From NCBI GenBank assembly GCA_030917245.1, contig JAUPVA010000021.1, positions 1 to 20,826 of the forward strand: 20,826 nt of DNA, given 5' to 3'. Below the pieces are notes generated by a model. It saw nothing but the letters and a program-made list of their open reading frames with translations. It was not told where the DNA came from and did no database searches. This DNA comes from Patescibacteria group bacterium. Lineage in GTDB: Bacteria; Patescibacteriota; Saccharimonadia; Saccharimonadales; Saccharimonadaceae. How positions within the stretch are numbered: position 1 is the stretch's first letter; every line of letters begins with the position of its first letter. The position numbers and the translations under genes were made by a program. Shown in pieces: positions 8,486 to 15,348 of this stretch.

Positions 8486-8497
8486 TTGTAACGAGGC

Positions 8498-8533
8498 ATG
8501 AGAAAACCCCGCGATCAACCGCGGGGCTTCTCA
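8498..8533. terminator. Bidirectional intrinsic terminator between convergent genes
   Basis: CCCCGCG (8507-8513) and CGCGGGG (8520-8526) pair around the loop ATCAAC, extended by GAGAA on one side and TTCTC on the other. On the minus strand the stem is followed by TTTT, so it best serves the minus-strand GtrA gene, whose stop codon lies in the stem. It can also stop plus-strand transcription. Confidence 0.85.
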
Positions 8534-8974
8534 TTGCTGAGCATGCTCGTCCGAAGGATCTACGGGGCAGGTGGGCAACGGGGCCCTATGAGAGATGAGG
8601 TTGTTCCACGTGAAGGTGCCAATCACGCCACAGACAGTCGCCAGTCCATACACAACGTATGTCGACCAGTCGGTGAACTGAACCATCGCTCCTGCGCTGA
8701 GAGAATTCAGAACGAATCCTAGCAACTGACCGGGCATAAATAGCACCCAGCGTCGCCGCCACCCTCTCAACGACATATGCCGATCACCAAAAGTGAGTCG
8801 GTCGTGGCTCCAAAAGCTCACCTGACCACCAATGACGAACGCGACTCCAGTAGCGTCGTCGACGCTCACTCCTGTAAACAGCAATAGATTGAATGCCGAA
8901 AAATTGGCAGCGAATGGAATGACTCCTACTACGCTGTACATAAGTGCTCGTCCGAGCACATGTTCTCGGGGCAA
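8531..8974 (-). CDS. GtrA-family membrane protein
   Basis: A 147-aa protein with four predicted membrane helices. GQVSFWSHDRLTFGD after the second helix and FTWNNLISHR at the end of the fourth match the GtrA/DPMS pattern, which usually reads SF-x-x-N-[RK]-x-[WF]-[TV]-F and W-N-x-x-x-x-R. GtrA proteins are thought to flip or help transfer polyprenyl-phosphate sugars in the envelope. The TTG start at 8974 is supported by AAAGGTGGT 8-9 bases upstream and by an in-frame stop just before it. An internal ATG (MYSVVG) is the alternative. The gene is GC-richer than its neighbours. No glycosyltransferase partner lies next to it. Confidence 0.8.
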   Translation of the reverse strand: MPREHVLGRALMYSVVGVIPFAANFSAFNLLLFTGVSVDDATGVAFVIGGQVSFWSHDRLTFGDRHMSLRGWRRRWVLFMPGQLLGFVLNSLSAGAMVQFTDWSTYVVYGLATVCGVIGTFTWNNLISHRAPLPTCPVDPSDEHAQQ

Positions 8975-9027
8975 CGAGTGTCACCACCTTTCAGTTGGAA
9001 GAATGACAAAAGCAATCTCTTTTGCTA

Positions 9028-9033
9028 ATTATA
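9028..9033 (-). promoter_or_regulatory. Extended -10 promoter element of the GtrA gene
   Basis: The minus strand reads TGG-TATAAT, with the hexamer at 9033 down to 9028. No good -35 is visible at the expected distance (TTCGAG), in line with reliance on the extended -10. It lies 54 bases before the TTG start. Confidence 0.55.
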
Positions 9034-9091
9034 CCATATTAATACCTGCGCTCGAAACAGCATCATTACTAATTATAGGGGTATCATGCTA

Positions 9092-9120
9092 TTGCTTTTA
9101 TTAATCTTTTGTGTTATTAT
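9092..9120 (+). promoter_or_regulatory. Promoter of the PQ-loop gene
   Basis: TTGCTT at 9092-9097, 17 bp, TATTAT at 9115-9120, with TGT directly before the -10. It diverges from the GtrA promoter across an AT-rich stretch (9020-9150). Confidence 0.7.
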
Positions 9121-9149
9121 GTATTTATAAATCCAATAAAAATAAACAT

Positions 9150-9452
9150 ATGCATATAATTGAAATCATCTACATCGTCGGGGCTATCATTGCTCTGTCA
9201 GCTGGAGTGCCGCAGGTACGCCAGCTCCTTGTTGCAAAAGCTTCTGATGAGTTTAGCCTCTCGACCTGGTGCTTATGGCTGACAACACAGTGCGTCACGC
9301 TGACGTATGTGACGACACTACAGAACGTCCTCATGATGCTAGTGAACCTTGCTTGGGTGGCATTTTACGCGGCGATGGTAGGATTAATTATTTATTACCG
9401 TCGTCCCGTTGCCGTCGCCGAAGTCGCTATTGTCGAAGATGAATTAGCATAA
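9150..9452 (+). CDS. SemiSWEET / PQ-loop small membrane transporter
   Basis: A 100-aa protein with three predicted helices, the size of a single triple-helix bundle. Helix 1 ends in AGVPQVRQLL with the Pro-Gln pair that names the family. ASDEFSLSTWCLWL follows, matching the S-x-x-x-S-x-x-x-W pattern after the PQ loop. SemiSWEETs act as dimers and move small sugars by facilitated diffusion. The substrate cannot be told from sequence, and related PQ-loop proteins carry other solutes. The ATG at 9150 fits the start of helix 1 (HIIEIIYIVGAI). An earlier in-frame start at 9111 overlaps the promoter and is rejected. No Shine-Dalgarno sequence is visible. The C-terminal tail is acidic. Confidence 0.8.
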   Translation: MHIIEIIYIVGAIIALSAGVPQVRQLLVAKASDEFSLSTWCLWLTTQCVTLTYVTTLQNVLMMLVNLAWVAFYAAMVGLIIYYRRPVAVAEVAIVEDELA

Positions 9453-9455
9453 GCA

Positions 9456-9484
9456 TTGATTTTTGTTGCATTTTATGCTACAAT
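9456..9484 (+). promoter_or_regulatory. Promoter of ftsK
   Basis: TTGATT at 9456-9461, 17 bp, TACAAT at 9479-9484 with extended TGC at 9476-9478. The leader of about 50 nt contains CACC/GGTG halves (9499-9516) that could form a small hairpin. Confidence 0.75.
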
Positions 9485-9541
9485 AAAGCCATATTCACCA
9501 CTCGACAGAGGTGAAAAGCATAAGTATAATAACGCTAGATT

Positions 9542-11773
9542 ATGGCCAAAAGAAAAAAACGATCTTCCAGGAAACAGACCAAGCAAGTGCCGCAGCATAC
9601 GCTACCGGTTGGCTTTTGGAGCCAGGTCGGAGCAGTTGCTTTAGCAGCACTGAGCGTCTTATTTATCGTGGCGTGGTTTGGCGTCGGCGGACCAGTGTTA
9701 GAGTGGCTACAAACCGCGACGCTTGCGACTATAGGCTGGGCCGTATACGTACTACCGTTGCTCTTTATTTATATTTCAATCGAAATTTTCCGATCTGAAA
9801 ACAATCGGGTTCCCGTAGTGCTGCATGTGTCGGCGTTTGCCCTCATTATGTGGTTTGCGGGACTATTTGGCTTACTAGGCGCTAGCGGCAAGCAGACGGG
9901 CGGATTTTTAGGCAAGACATTGAACGATGGTGTATTAGCACTCGTCGATTCAGGCGTCGCAATTTTTGTGTATCTACTCCTTATCTTTCTGACGACATTG
10001 TTCATCTTGAAGGTTTCTCCATTCGTTCTCATTGGTAAACTTTGGGAACTCATGAAGACCCGCAGCGAAGAAAACGAGCAGAAGCAGAACGTGAAAATCA
10101 TGAAAAAGGCCGCCGCTCTCGACATTAAGGGACAGACCGCAGCAGTAGACGCCGATTTCAAATTAAATGCCGGTGTCCCACTAGCCGACGCGAGTGAGAG
10201 CAAACAGCGCTCAAGCTTCCGGGGTAGCATACAGCAAGATAAAGCGGCCGAAGCAAAAAGTGCCTTGGTGAGTGTGAGCGACCCGAACTGGAAGGCTCCG
10301 AGTATTGATTTACTCGAAAAGAAGCAAAAACCAGCAGATGCCGGTGATGTACAGGGCAATGCTCAGATTATTAAAGAAACGCTGGGTGAGTTTAGTATCG
10401 ACGTCGAAATGGAAGGTGCCAACATTGGTCCAAAGGTCACACAGTACACCTTAAAACCACCGAGTGGGGTAAAGCTGACCCGTATTGCAGCGCTCGAAAC
10501 GAACATTGCCTTAAACTTGGCCGCGCAAAGCTTGCGTATTGAAGCCCCAATTCCCGGACAGCGGGCAGTTGGTATTGAAGTGCCAAACATTCGGGCAGCT
10601 GACGTACGACTTCGAGGTATTCTTGAGAGCAAACAATGGGTGACAAGTCATGAGCCTCTGGGATTTGCAATTGGTAAAGACATTTCCGGCGAAGCAGTTG
10701 TAGGCCAGTTGAACAAAATGCCGCACATGCTGATTGCTGGTCAGACCGGCTCCGGTAAGTCAGTCATGATTAATACGCTTCTAACGAGCTTGCTGTACCG
10801 TAATAGCCCCAGCGAGATGAAATTGATTTTGGTGGACCCAAAGCAGGTCGAAATGGCACCATATGAAGATATTCCGCACCTGTTAACCCCGGTAATTACT
10901 GAGCCAGAAAAAACCGTCAGTGCGCTAAAGTGGGCAGTGAACGAGATGGAGCGGCGCTATAAGTTGCTGGCCGAAGAGAAGCTGCGTGACATTAAGAGTT
11001 ATAACCAGAAGATTAATTCAAAGTCGAGTCGTAAGATTCCCGTTGCCGATGAAGAGGGCGAGGTGCCTCGCAATACTGAAGACGGTGCCATGCCGTACAT
11101 CGTCATTGTTATTGATGAGTTGGCCGACTTGATGATGGTGGCAGCGAAGGATGTCGAAGCCTTAATTGTCCGCTTGGCTCAAAAAGCCCGTGCTGTCGGT
11201 ATTCACTTGGTCTTGGCAACCCAGCGTCCGAGCGTCAACGTGATTACCGGTCTCATTAAGGCTAACGTGCCGGCACGTATTGCGTTTACAGTCGCAAGTC
11301 AGGTTGACTCTCGAACTATTCTCGATGCAATCGGTGCCGAAAAACTCCTTGGCCAGGGTGACATGCTATTAAAGACCGCGGAACTGCCTAAGCCAAAGCG
11401 TATCCAAGGCGCCTGGGTCATGGACGAAGAAGTCATGAAGATTACTGACCATCTACGTATGCAATCAGCTCCGCAGTATAACGACGAAATTATTTCTCAG
11501 CCTGTCCATATCAATGGCAAAGGTGGCGTGGTAATGGATATGGGCTCAGAGGGCGGGGACGATATGTTCAAAGATGCTCTTCGCGTGGTGATTGATAGCC
11601 GCAAAGCCTCAACCAGCCTGCTGCAACGGCGCTTACGAATTGGGTATGCGCGCGCCGCTCGTATTATTGAAGAGATGGAAGAGCAGGGCGTCATTGGTCC
11701 AGCAGATGGCTCTCGCCCACGTGAAGTGCTCATCAGTAGCATGGACGACCTTGCCGGAAGCAGCGACGAATAA
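9542..11773 (+). CDS. ftsK: DNA translocase FtsK
   Basis: A 743-aa hexameric ATPase pump that moves chromosome ends through the closing septum. The basic N-terminus (KRKKRSSRKQTK) is followed by about four membrane helices within residues 22-170, a charged linker of about 100 residues that is short for the family, and the motor. The motor has Walker A (GQTGSGKS, near residue 400), Walker B (IVIVIDELADLMM, near 520) and the ATQRPSVNVITGLIKANVPA segment. The last 65 residues (LRVVIDSRKASTSLLQRRL onward) form the winged-helix gamma domain that reads polar DNA motifs. No Shine-Dalgarno sequence precedes ATG 9542; the basic N-terminus before helix 1 supports this start. The pilin promoter lies just after its 3' end. 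Confidence 0.96.
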   Translation: MAKRKKRSSRKQTKQVPQHTLPVGFWSQVGAVALAALSVLFIVAWFGVGGPVLEWLQTATLATIGWAVYVLPLLFIYISIEIFRSENNRVPVVLHVSAFALIMWFAGLFGLLGASGKQTGGFLGKTLNDGVLALVDSGVAIFVYLLLIFLTTLFILKVSPFVLIGKLWELMKTRSEENEQKQNVKIMKKAAALDIKGQTAAVDADFKLNAGVPLADASESKQRSSFRGSIQQDKAAEAKSALVSVSDPNWKAPSIDLLEKKQKPADAGDVQGNAQIIKETLGEFSIDVEMEGANIGPKVTQYTLKPPSGVKLTRIAALETNIALNLAAQSLRIEAPIPGQRAVGIEVPNIRAADVRLRGILESKQWVTSHEPLGFAIGKDISGEAVVGQLNKMPHMLIAGQTGSGKSVMINTLLTSLLYRNSPSEMKLILVDPKQVEMAPYEDIPHLLTPVITEPEKTVSALKWAVNEMERRYKLLAEEKLRDIKSYNQKINSKSSRKIPVADEEGEVPRNTEDGAMPYIVIVIDELADLMMVAAKDVEALIVRLAQKARAVGIHLVLATQRPSVNVITGLIKANVPARIAFTVASQVDSRTILDAIGAEKLLGQGDMLLKTAELPKPKRIQGAWVMDEEVMKITDHLRMQSAPQYNDEIISQPVHINGKGGVVMDMGSEGGDDMFKDALRVVIDSRKASTSLLQRRLRIGYARAARIIEEMEEQGVIGPADGSRPREVLISSMDDLAGSSDE

Positions 11774-11775
11774 TC

Positions 11776-11784
11776 TGCTATAAT
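11776..11784 (+). promoter_or_regulatory. Extended -10 promoter for the prepilin cluster
   Basis: TGC-TATAAT at 11776-11784, immediately after the ftsK stop. No -35 is visible at 17 bp. The ATG of the first prepilin is 10 bases after the -10, so the transcript would be nearly leaderless. Confidence 0.6.
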
Positions 11785-11794
11785 CACAACCAAT

Positions 11795-12334
11795 ATGAAG
11801 CGTGGGCAAAAACGAAAAGGTTTTACGATAGTTGAGCTGGTCATTGTAATCGTGGTAATCGGGACTTTGGCAGGTATTACGATAGTCGCGTATAAAGGCA
11901 TGCAGGGAAGAGCGCGCGATACGGATCGCAAGCAAGACATGGCAAAAATTCAAGATGCACTCGAACTATATTACGCAAAGAACGGTACGTACCCCGCCAG
12001 TTCTGGGTCCACGAAAATCAACGCTGGGTGGGTAACTTCGGCAGATGCCAGCTGGGCGAATCTTGAAAGCCAACTAGTCCCGACGTATTTACCGTCCCTA
12101 CCACAGGATCCATTGGGGAGCACTGCGACGAGCCCTGCTATCTGGTCCGGGTTCAATTATGATTACATTCGGCTCACGAACGGGTGGTGCGCTACGAATA
12201 CCTCAAAACCTGGCTACCTTTTGGCATATAGGCTGGAGTCGAGTCCTCAGGAGTACAAAATAGAGGGGGACTGTCCGGCCGCAAGCACCCAGCCGACGAA
12301 TTATCAATCTTCTGAGTACATTCGAGGTGATTAG
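11795..12334 (+). CDS. Type IV prepilin, first of three
   Basis: A 179-aa prepilin. The leader MKRGQKRKG is cut by prepilin peptidase before FTIVELVIVIVVIGTLAG, with Glu at mature position 5 and the usual hydrophobic N-terminal helix that packs in the fibre core. The rest is a soluble globular head with YYAKNGTYPASSGST after the helix and two Cys near the C-terminus (GWCATN, GDCPAA) that could form the D-region disulfide. It is a tandem paralogue of the next gene: both share SSGST-x-INA and TSADASWA-type segments. No Shine-Dalgarno sequence is visible, and it appears to be translated from a near-leaderless mRNA. Whether it is a major or minor pilin cannot be told. The assembly ATPase and platform genes are not in the window. 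Confidence 0.92.
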   Translation: MKRGQKRKGFTIVELVIVIVVIGTLAGITIVAYKGMQGRARDTDRKQDMAKIQDALELYYAKNGTYPASSGSTKINAGWVTSADASWANLESQLVPTYLPSLPQDPLGSTATSPAIWSGFNYDYIRLTNGWCATNTSKPGYLLAYRLESSPQEYKIEGDCPAASTQPTNYQSSEYIRGD

Positions 12335-12335
12335 A

Positions 12336-12848
12336 ATGCGCCGTGGCTTTACCATCGTTGAACTCCTGATTGTCATTGTCGTCATAGGTATTCTGGCAGC
12401 TATCACGTTGGTGGCATTTAATAGTGTTCAAGCGGGCGCTCGAGATTCAGACCGAAAAGCCGCGGTGGCGGCTCTTATACGGGGCCTAGAGTTGTACTAC
12501 GGTGAAAACGGGCGCTACCCAACGAGCAGCGGCTCGACGACAATCAATGCTTCATGGTCCACTACGGCAGATGCCAGCTGGGCGCATTTAGAGAACCAGC
12601 TGCGACCGTACATGGGTTCAGTACCAAATGAGCCTCGCTCTACTCCTGGCGTAGCTGCCATGAACGCTGGCGGTTACAATTTTGATTATTACGCAAACGC
12701 CTCTAACTATTGTGGCGCTGCGAATGGGCAGATGTTTATTTTGGTATATAAACTCGAAAAAGGGTCTCAAGTGAACAATCTGGTGGGTGATTGTACGGTA
12801 AATACGCTTGGTCCATATACCGGTAGTAACTATCGAGTGGTGAAGTAA
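12336..12848 (+). CDS. Type IV prepilin, second of three
   Basis: A 170-aa prepilin with a very short leader, MRRG, then FTIVELLIVIVVIGILAA with Glu5. GAGGTG (12324-12329) lies 6 bases before ATG 12336, so this start is preferred over the in-frame GTG at 12327, which overlaps the stop of the previous gene. The head is closely related to pilin 1 (YYGENGRYPTSSGST, TTADASWAHLENQL), including the two C-terminal Cys (NYCGAA, GDCTVN), which points to tandem duplication. Its TAA stop overlaps the ATG of the third prepilin, so the genes are probably translationally coupled. Confidence 0.92.
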   Translation: MRRGFTIVELLIVIVVIGILAAITLVAFNSVQAGARDSDRKAAVAALIRGLELYYGENGRYPTSSGSTTINASWSTTADASWAHLENQLRPYMGSVPNEPRSTPGVAAMNAGGYNFDYYANASNYCGAANGQMFILVYKLEKGSQVNNLVGDCTVNTLGPYTGSNYRVVK

Positions 12849-13402
12849 TGATCCGGACGTCAAAAGGATTCACAATCGTCGAATTACTCATCGTCATTGT
12901 AGTCATAGGCGTGTTAGCGGCTATCACAATTGTAGCGTTTGAAAATGCTCGAACCCGGGCAAGCAATAGTCAAACTACCTCCGCAATGAAGGAGTATATT
13001 AAAGCATTTTATACATATGGCGTTGAAAACGGCAGCTACCCAAACACAAGTGGTTGCTTAGGCTCAAATTATCCTGCACCGAATAATCGCTGCCTCAGTC
13101 AAAGTGGCGCGTCGGAGTGCTTTGGTATGGGAGCGAGTAACAGCAATACCATAAATGATGCCCTGAAGCCTTATATGGGCGGTAAGCTTCCGCAAATGAG
13201 CATGCAGCAAGCTCCCTGCGGCGCAACAGGCTATGCTGGTGGGTACGCGTCATTCAATTCAACAAACGGCACCATGGGAACCTGGATGGTATTGCGCGGA
13301 GACCAGGCTTGCCCGACAATGAGCCCGAATGTAACGAGTGTTTCAAAAGTATACTCAGGCGATGCAACGCTTTGCCGATATATTCTGGCATCAGTCTCGT
13401 AA
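12848..13402 (+). CDS. Type IV prepilin, third of three, cysteine-rich
   Basis: A 184-aa prepilin with leader MIRTSKG, mature FTIVELLIVIVVIGVLAA and Glu5. The N-terminal helix is close to pilins 1 and 2, but the head is unrelated beyond ENGSYPNTSG. It is Ser-, Gly- and Asn-rich and has six Cys (SGCLG, NRCLS, SECFG, APCGA, QACPT, TLCRY), enough for three disulfides, against two in each neighbour. A stable, disulfide-braced head would suit a tip-located or minor pilin or an adhesin, which is inference. The gene starts on the last base of the previous stop codon and is the last of the cluster. Confidence 0.92.
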   Translation: MIRTSKGFTIVELLIVIVVIGVLAAITIVAFENARTRASNSQTTSAMKEYIKAFYTYGVENGSYPNTSGCLGSNYPAPNNRCLSQSGASECFGMGASNSNTINDALKPYMGGKLPQMSMQQAPCGATGYAGGYASFNSTNGTMGTWMVLRGDQACPTMSPNVTSVSKVYSGDATLCRYILASVS

Positions 13403-13410
13403 CACCCGCT

Positions 13411-13428
13411 GCTACCCATAGCTTTTTT
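13411..13428 (+). terminator. Weak intrinsic terminator after the prepilin cluster
   Basis: GCTA (13411-13414) and TAGC (13419-13422) around CCCA are followed directly by six T. The stem is only 4 bp, so efficiency is doubtful, though position and T-tract fit. Confidence 0.4.
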
Positions 13429-13441
13429 CGCAATACTACGG

Positions 13442-13447
13442 TATAAT
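13442..13447 (+). promoter_or_regulatory. -10 element of the rpsF operon promoter
   Basis: A perfect TATAAT. The sequence at -35 distance (TAGCTT, 13419-13424) is poor and there is no TG before the -10. The leader to the rpsF start at 13522 would be about 68 nt. Confidence 0.6.
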
Positions 13448-13466
13448 ATTGAGTATTATCAACCTA

Positions 13467-13490
13467 GCTTATACCGATTGGGATATAAGC
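13467..13490 (+). promoter_or_regulatory. Candidate S6:S18-binding autoregulatory hairpin in the rpsF leader
   Basis: GCTTATA (13467-13473) pairs perfectly with TATAAGC (13484-13490). The internal segment begins with CCG (13474-13476). In many bacteria the rpsF leader carries a stem with a bulged CCG that mimics the S6:S18 site in 16S rRNA and allows feedback control. Here the position, the CCG and the gene order (rpsF, ssb, rpsR) fit. The apical stem is very small, so the match is partial. Confidence 0.45.
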
Positions 13491-13521
13491 ATCCTAAATG
13501 GATTCCAAAGGAGGAAACTAC

Positions 13522-13878
13522 ATGCAGGAATATGAACTGACTGTTTTGGTTCACCCAGACCGCCAAGAAGCGGATCTGGAAAAAGCACTTACCGTAGTCC
13601 GCGACCTCGTTACCACAAACGGTGGTAAGGTTGTCAAAGAAGACAACTGGGGCAAAAAGAAGTTGGCGTACAAAGTAGCAAAGCAAGACTTTGCGACCTA
13701 CGTTCTGATGGACGTTGAGCTACCAGCGCCAGCGCCAATAAAGATTTCGAACGCGCTGAACATCAGCGAAGACGTCATTCGATACTTGCTCGTTAAGGTT
13801 GACGCTCGTGAGCGCGCCAAGCTTGAAGCAGCCAAGAAAAACCAGTCTGAAGACGAGGAGGAATCGTACCGTGGCTAA
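13522..13878 (+). CDS. rpsF: 30S ribosomal protein S6
   Basis: A 118-aa protein of the small subunit platform, where it pairs with S18. MQEYELTVLVHPDRQE starts the ferredoxin-like fold, and NWGKKKLAYKVAKQDFATYVLMDVEL is the characteristic central strand region. The C-terminal tail is acidic (NQSEDEEESYRG). AAAGGAGG at 13507-13514 lies 7 bases before ATG 13522, so an in-frame ATG at 13498 is rejected. The last 8 bases overlap ssb. The gene leads the rpsF-ssb-rpsR operon. Confidence 0.96.
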   Translation: MQEYELTVLVHPDRQEADLEKALTVVRDLVTTNGGKVVKEDNWGKKKLAYKVAKQDFATYVLMDVELPAPAPIKISNALNISEDVIRYLLVKVDARERAKLEAAKKNQSEDEEESYRG

Positions 13879-14314
13879 AAGCATCAACCAAGTGATCCTG
13901 ATGGGGCGCCTGACGCGAGATCCAGAGATGCGTACCACGACAACCGGTAAGAGTATCGCGAGCTTTAGCCTTGCTGTCGATCGCCAAAGTCAGGATGACC
14001 AGGCAGACTTTTTCGACATCACGGCCTGGGAAAAGCTTGGTGAACTTGCCAACCAGTACTTGTCAAAGGGACGACGTTGCCTTGTGCAAGGTCGCCTTCG
14101 TCAAGATAGCTGGGATGACAAAGAAACCGGCAAAAAGCGAACTCGTATTGAAGTTGTTGCCACTGACATCACGTTCCTTGATGGTCCAAGTGATGGCCAG
14201 CAGGGTGGTGGCGGAAACGCTCCACGTTCAAGTGCACCTTCGAAAAAGTCGAACGATGTCGTTATTGACGACATTGACGACAAACCAATTGATTTAAGTG
14301 AAATTCCATTCTAG
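13871..14314 (+). CDS. ssb: Single-stranded DNA-binding protein
   Basis: A 147-aa SSB. The OB fold covers about residues 1-105 (INQVILMGRLTRDPEMRTT, SIASFSLAV, DFFDITAWEKLGELANQYL, RCLVQGRLRQDSW). A Gly/Ser-rich linker follows, and the acidic tip ends LSEIPF, which recruits partner repair and replication proteins. The GTG start at 13871 is set by GAGGAGG (13855-13861), 9 bases upstream. It overlaps the rpsF stop by 8 bases, so translation is coupled. Confidence 0.96.
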   Translation: MAKSINQVILMGRLTRDPEMRTTTTGKSIASFSLAVDRQSQDDQADFFDITAWEKLGELANQYLSKGRRCLVQGRLRQDSWDDKETGKKRTRIEVVATDITFLDGPSDGQQGGGGNAPRSSAPSKKSNDVVIDDIDDKPIDLSEIPF

Positions 14315-14329
14315 GAGAAATAGTAAATT

Positions 14330-14533
14330 ATGGCACCAAAGCGATTTAAAAAAGACGTTACGACGTATTTTGACTACAAAGACGTAAAGACCCTTGGTCG
14401 TTACATTAACGCCTACGGTCAAATCGAACCAATCGGCAAAACTGGCCTCAGCATGAAGCAACAGCGCCAGTTGGCAGTAGCTATTAAGCGCGCTCGGCAC
14501 TTAGCACTACTTCCGTTCGTTACTCAAGGATAA
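14330..14533 (+). CDS. rpsR: 30S ribosomal protein S18
   Basis: A 67-aa S18 with [19 protein letters not shown] and [21 protein letters not shown], the conserved rRNA-binding core. The N-terminus is shorter than in E. coli, as in many small genomes. TAGGAGA lies about 11 bases before ATG 14330. It binds 16S rRNA together with S6 from the same operon. Confidence 0.96.
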   Translation: MAPKRFKKDVTTYFDYKDVKTLGRYINAYGQIEPIGKTGLSMKQQRQLAVAIKRARHLALLPFVTQG

Positions 14534-14540
14534 GCCTTGT

Positions 14541-14783
14541 ATGGCGGCGTTCTTTTCTGGTGACCGTCTGAGCGATGACCCTAATCGGTCAGCTCAGGCA
14601 GTGCCAGAGCATCACGATGACGCAACTCTGTTTGCGGACATGACTGACGAAGAACGCCGGAACTATTTGGCTAATATTGAACGAGAAGAAACTGAAGTCC
14701 TCATGATGACGGCGGCTGGCCTTGCGATTACTGCAATCGCTGGCGCGTACGTCCGACAAAAATTCAAAGGCAAGGAGAAGTAG
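14541..14783 (+). CDS. Small single-TM hypothetical protein, 80 aa
   Basis: The ATG at 14541 follows the rpsR stop by 7 bases, with AAGGA 10 bases upstream. The first 50 residues are acidic and hydrophilic (DMTDEERRNYLANIEREETE). A membrane helix of about 18 residues follows (VLMMTAAGLAITAIAGAYV), then a short basic tail (RQKFKGKEK), which suggests a tail-anchored protein with the acidic part in the cytoplasm. The family is not recognised. It sits in the ribosomal operon just ahead of efp, one base from the efp start. Confidence 0.75.
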   Translation: MAAFFSGDRLSDDPNRSAQAVPEHHDDATLFADMTDEERRNYLANIEREETEVLMMTAAGLAITAIAGAYVRQKFKGKEK

Positions 14784-14784
14784 C

Positions 14785-15345
14785 ATGTATCAACCAACCG
14801 ATCTTAAAAAAGGCACGGTGGTCGCAATTGATGGTAAGCCATACCGCGTCACTGAGTACGGACAAAAGGTAATGGGTCGTGGCGGCTCTATTGTCAATGT
14901 TCGACTAAAAAACTTGCTCGACGGAAGCGTGATTCCAAAGACCTTTAAAGGGGCCGACAAGATTGAACGTGCTGAAGTGACAACGAAAACTGTTCAGTAC
15001 CTGTATAACGATGGGGCGAACTATTTCTTTATGGATCCCGAAAGCTTTGAGCAGTTTGAACTGTCAGCTGAAACGGTTGACTCAGCCAAGGACTACCTTA
15101 AAGAAGGTGACATGCTTGGGCTTCAGTTCTTTGATGGCCGAGTTATCAATGTTGAACTTCCTAAAAACCTGTACCTCGAAGTAACGTATGCCGAAGATGT
15201 CGTTAAAGGGGACACCACTAACGCGGTGCAAAAAGATGCGACACTCGAAACCGGTCTATCAATCCGGGTGCCGGCTTTTATTAAGACTGGCGACATTGTC
15301 AGCGTCGACACCGCGACTGGCGAATACCGCGAACGCAAGAAGTAG
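14785..15345 (+). CDS. efp: Elongation factor P
   Basis: A 186-aa protein that binds stalled ribosomes between the P and E sites and promotes peptide bond formation at proline runs. All three domains are present: the N-terminal KOW-like domain, an OB domain with TVQYLYNDGANYFFMDPESFEQ, and a C-terminal OB domain ending VDTATGEYRERK. The loop that reaches the tRNA end reads KVMGRGGS with Arg at residue 32, where E. coli has PGKG with Lys34. AAGGAG lies 6 bases before ATG 14785. No modification enzyme (EpmA, EarP or YmfI type) is encoded in the window. The gene ends three bases before tlyA. Confidence 0.96.
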   Translation: MYQPTDLKKGTVVAIDGKPYRVTEYGQKVMGRGGSIVNVRLKNLLDGSVIPKTFKGADKIERAEVTTKTVQYLYNDGANYFFMDPESFEQFELSAETVDSAKDYLKEGDMLGLQFFDGRVINVELPKNLYLEVTYAEDVVKGDTTNAVQKDATLETGLSIRVPAFIKTGDIVSVDTATGEYRERKK

Positions 15346-15348
15346 TTC

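Noticed and set aside
9769..10359. 196-aa minus-strand frame inside ftsK
   Set aside because: It is rich in Ser and Ala from antisense reading of codons and has no recognisable domain, while FtsK on the plus strand is unambiguous.
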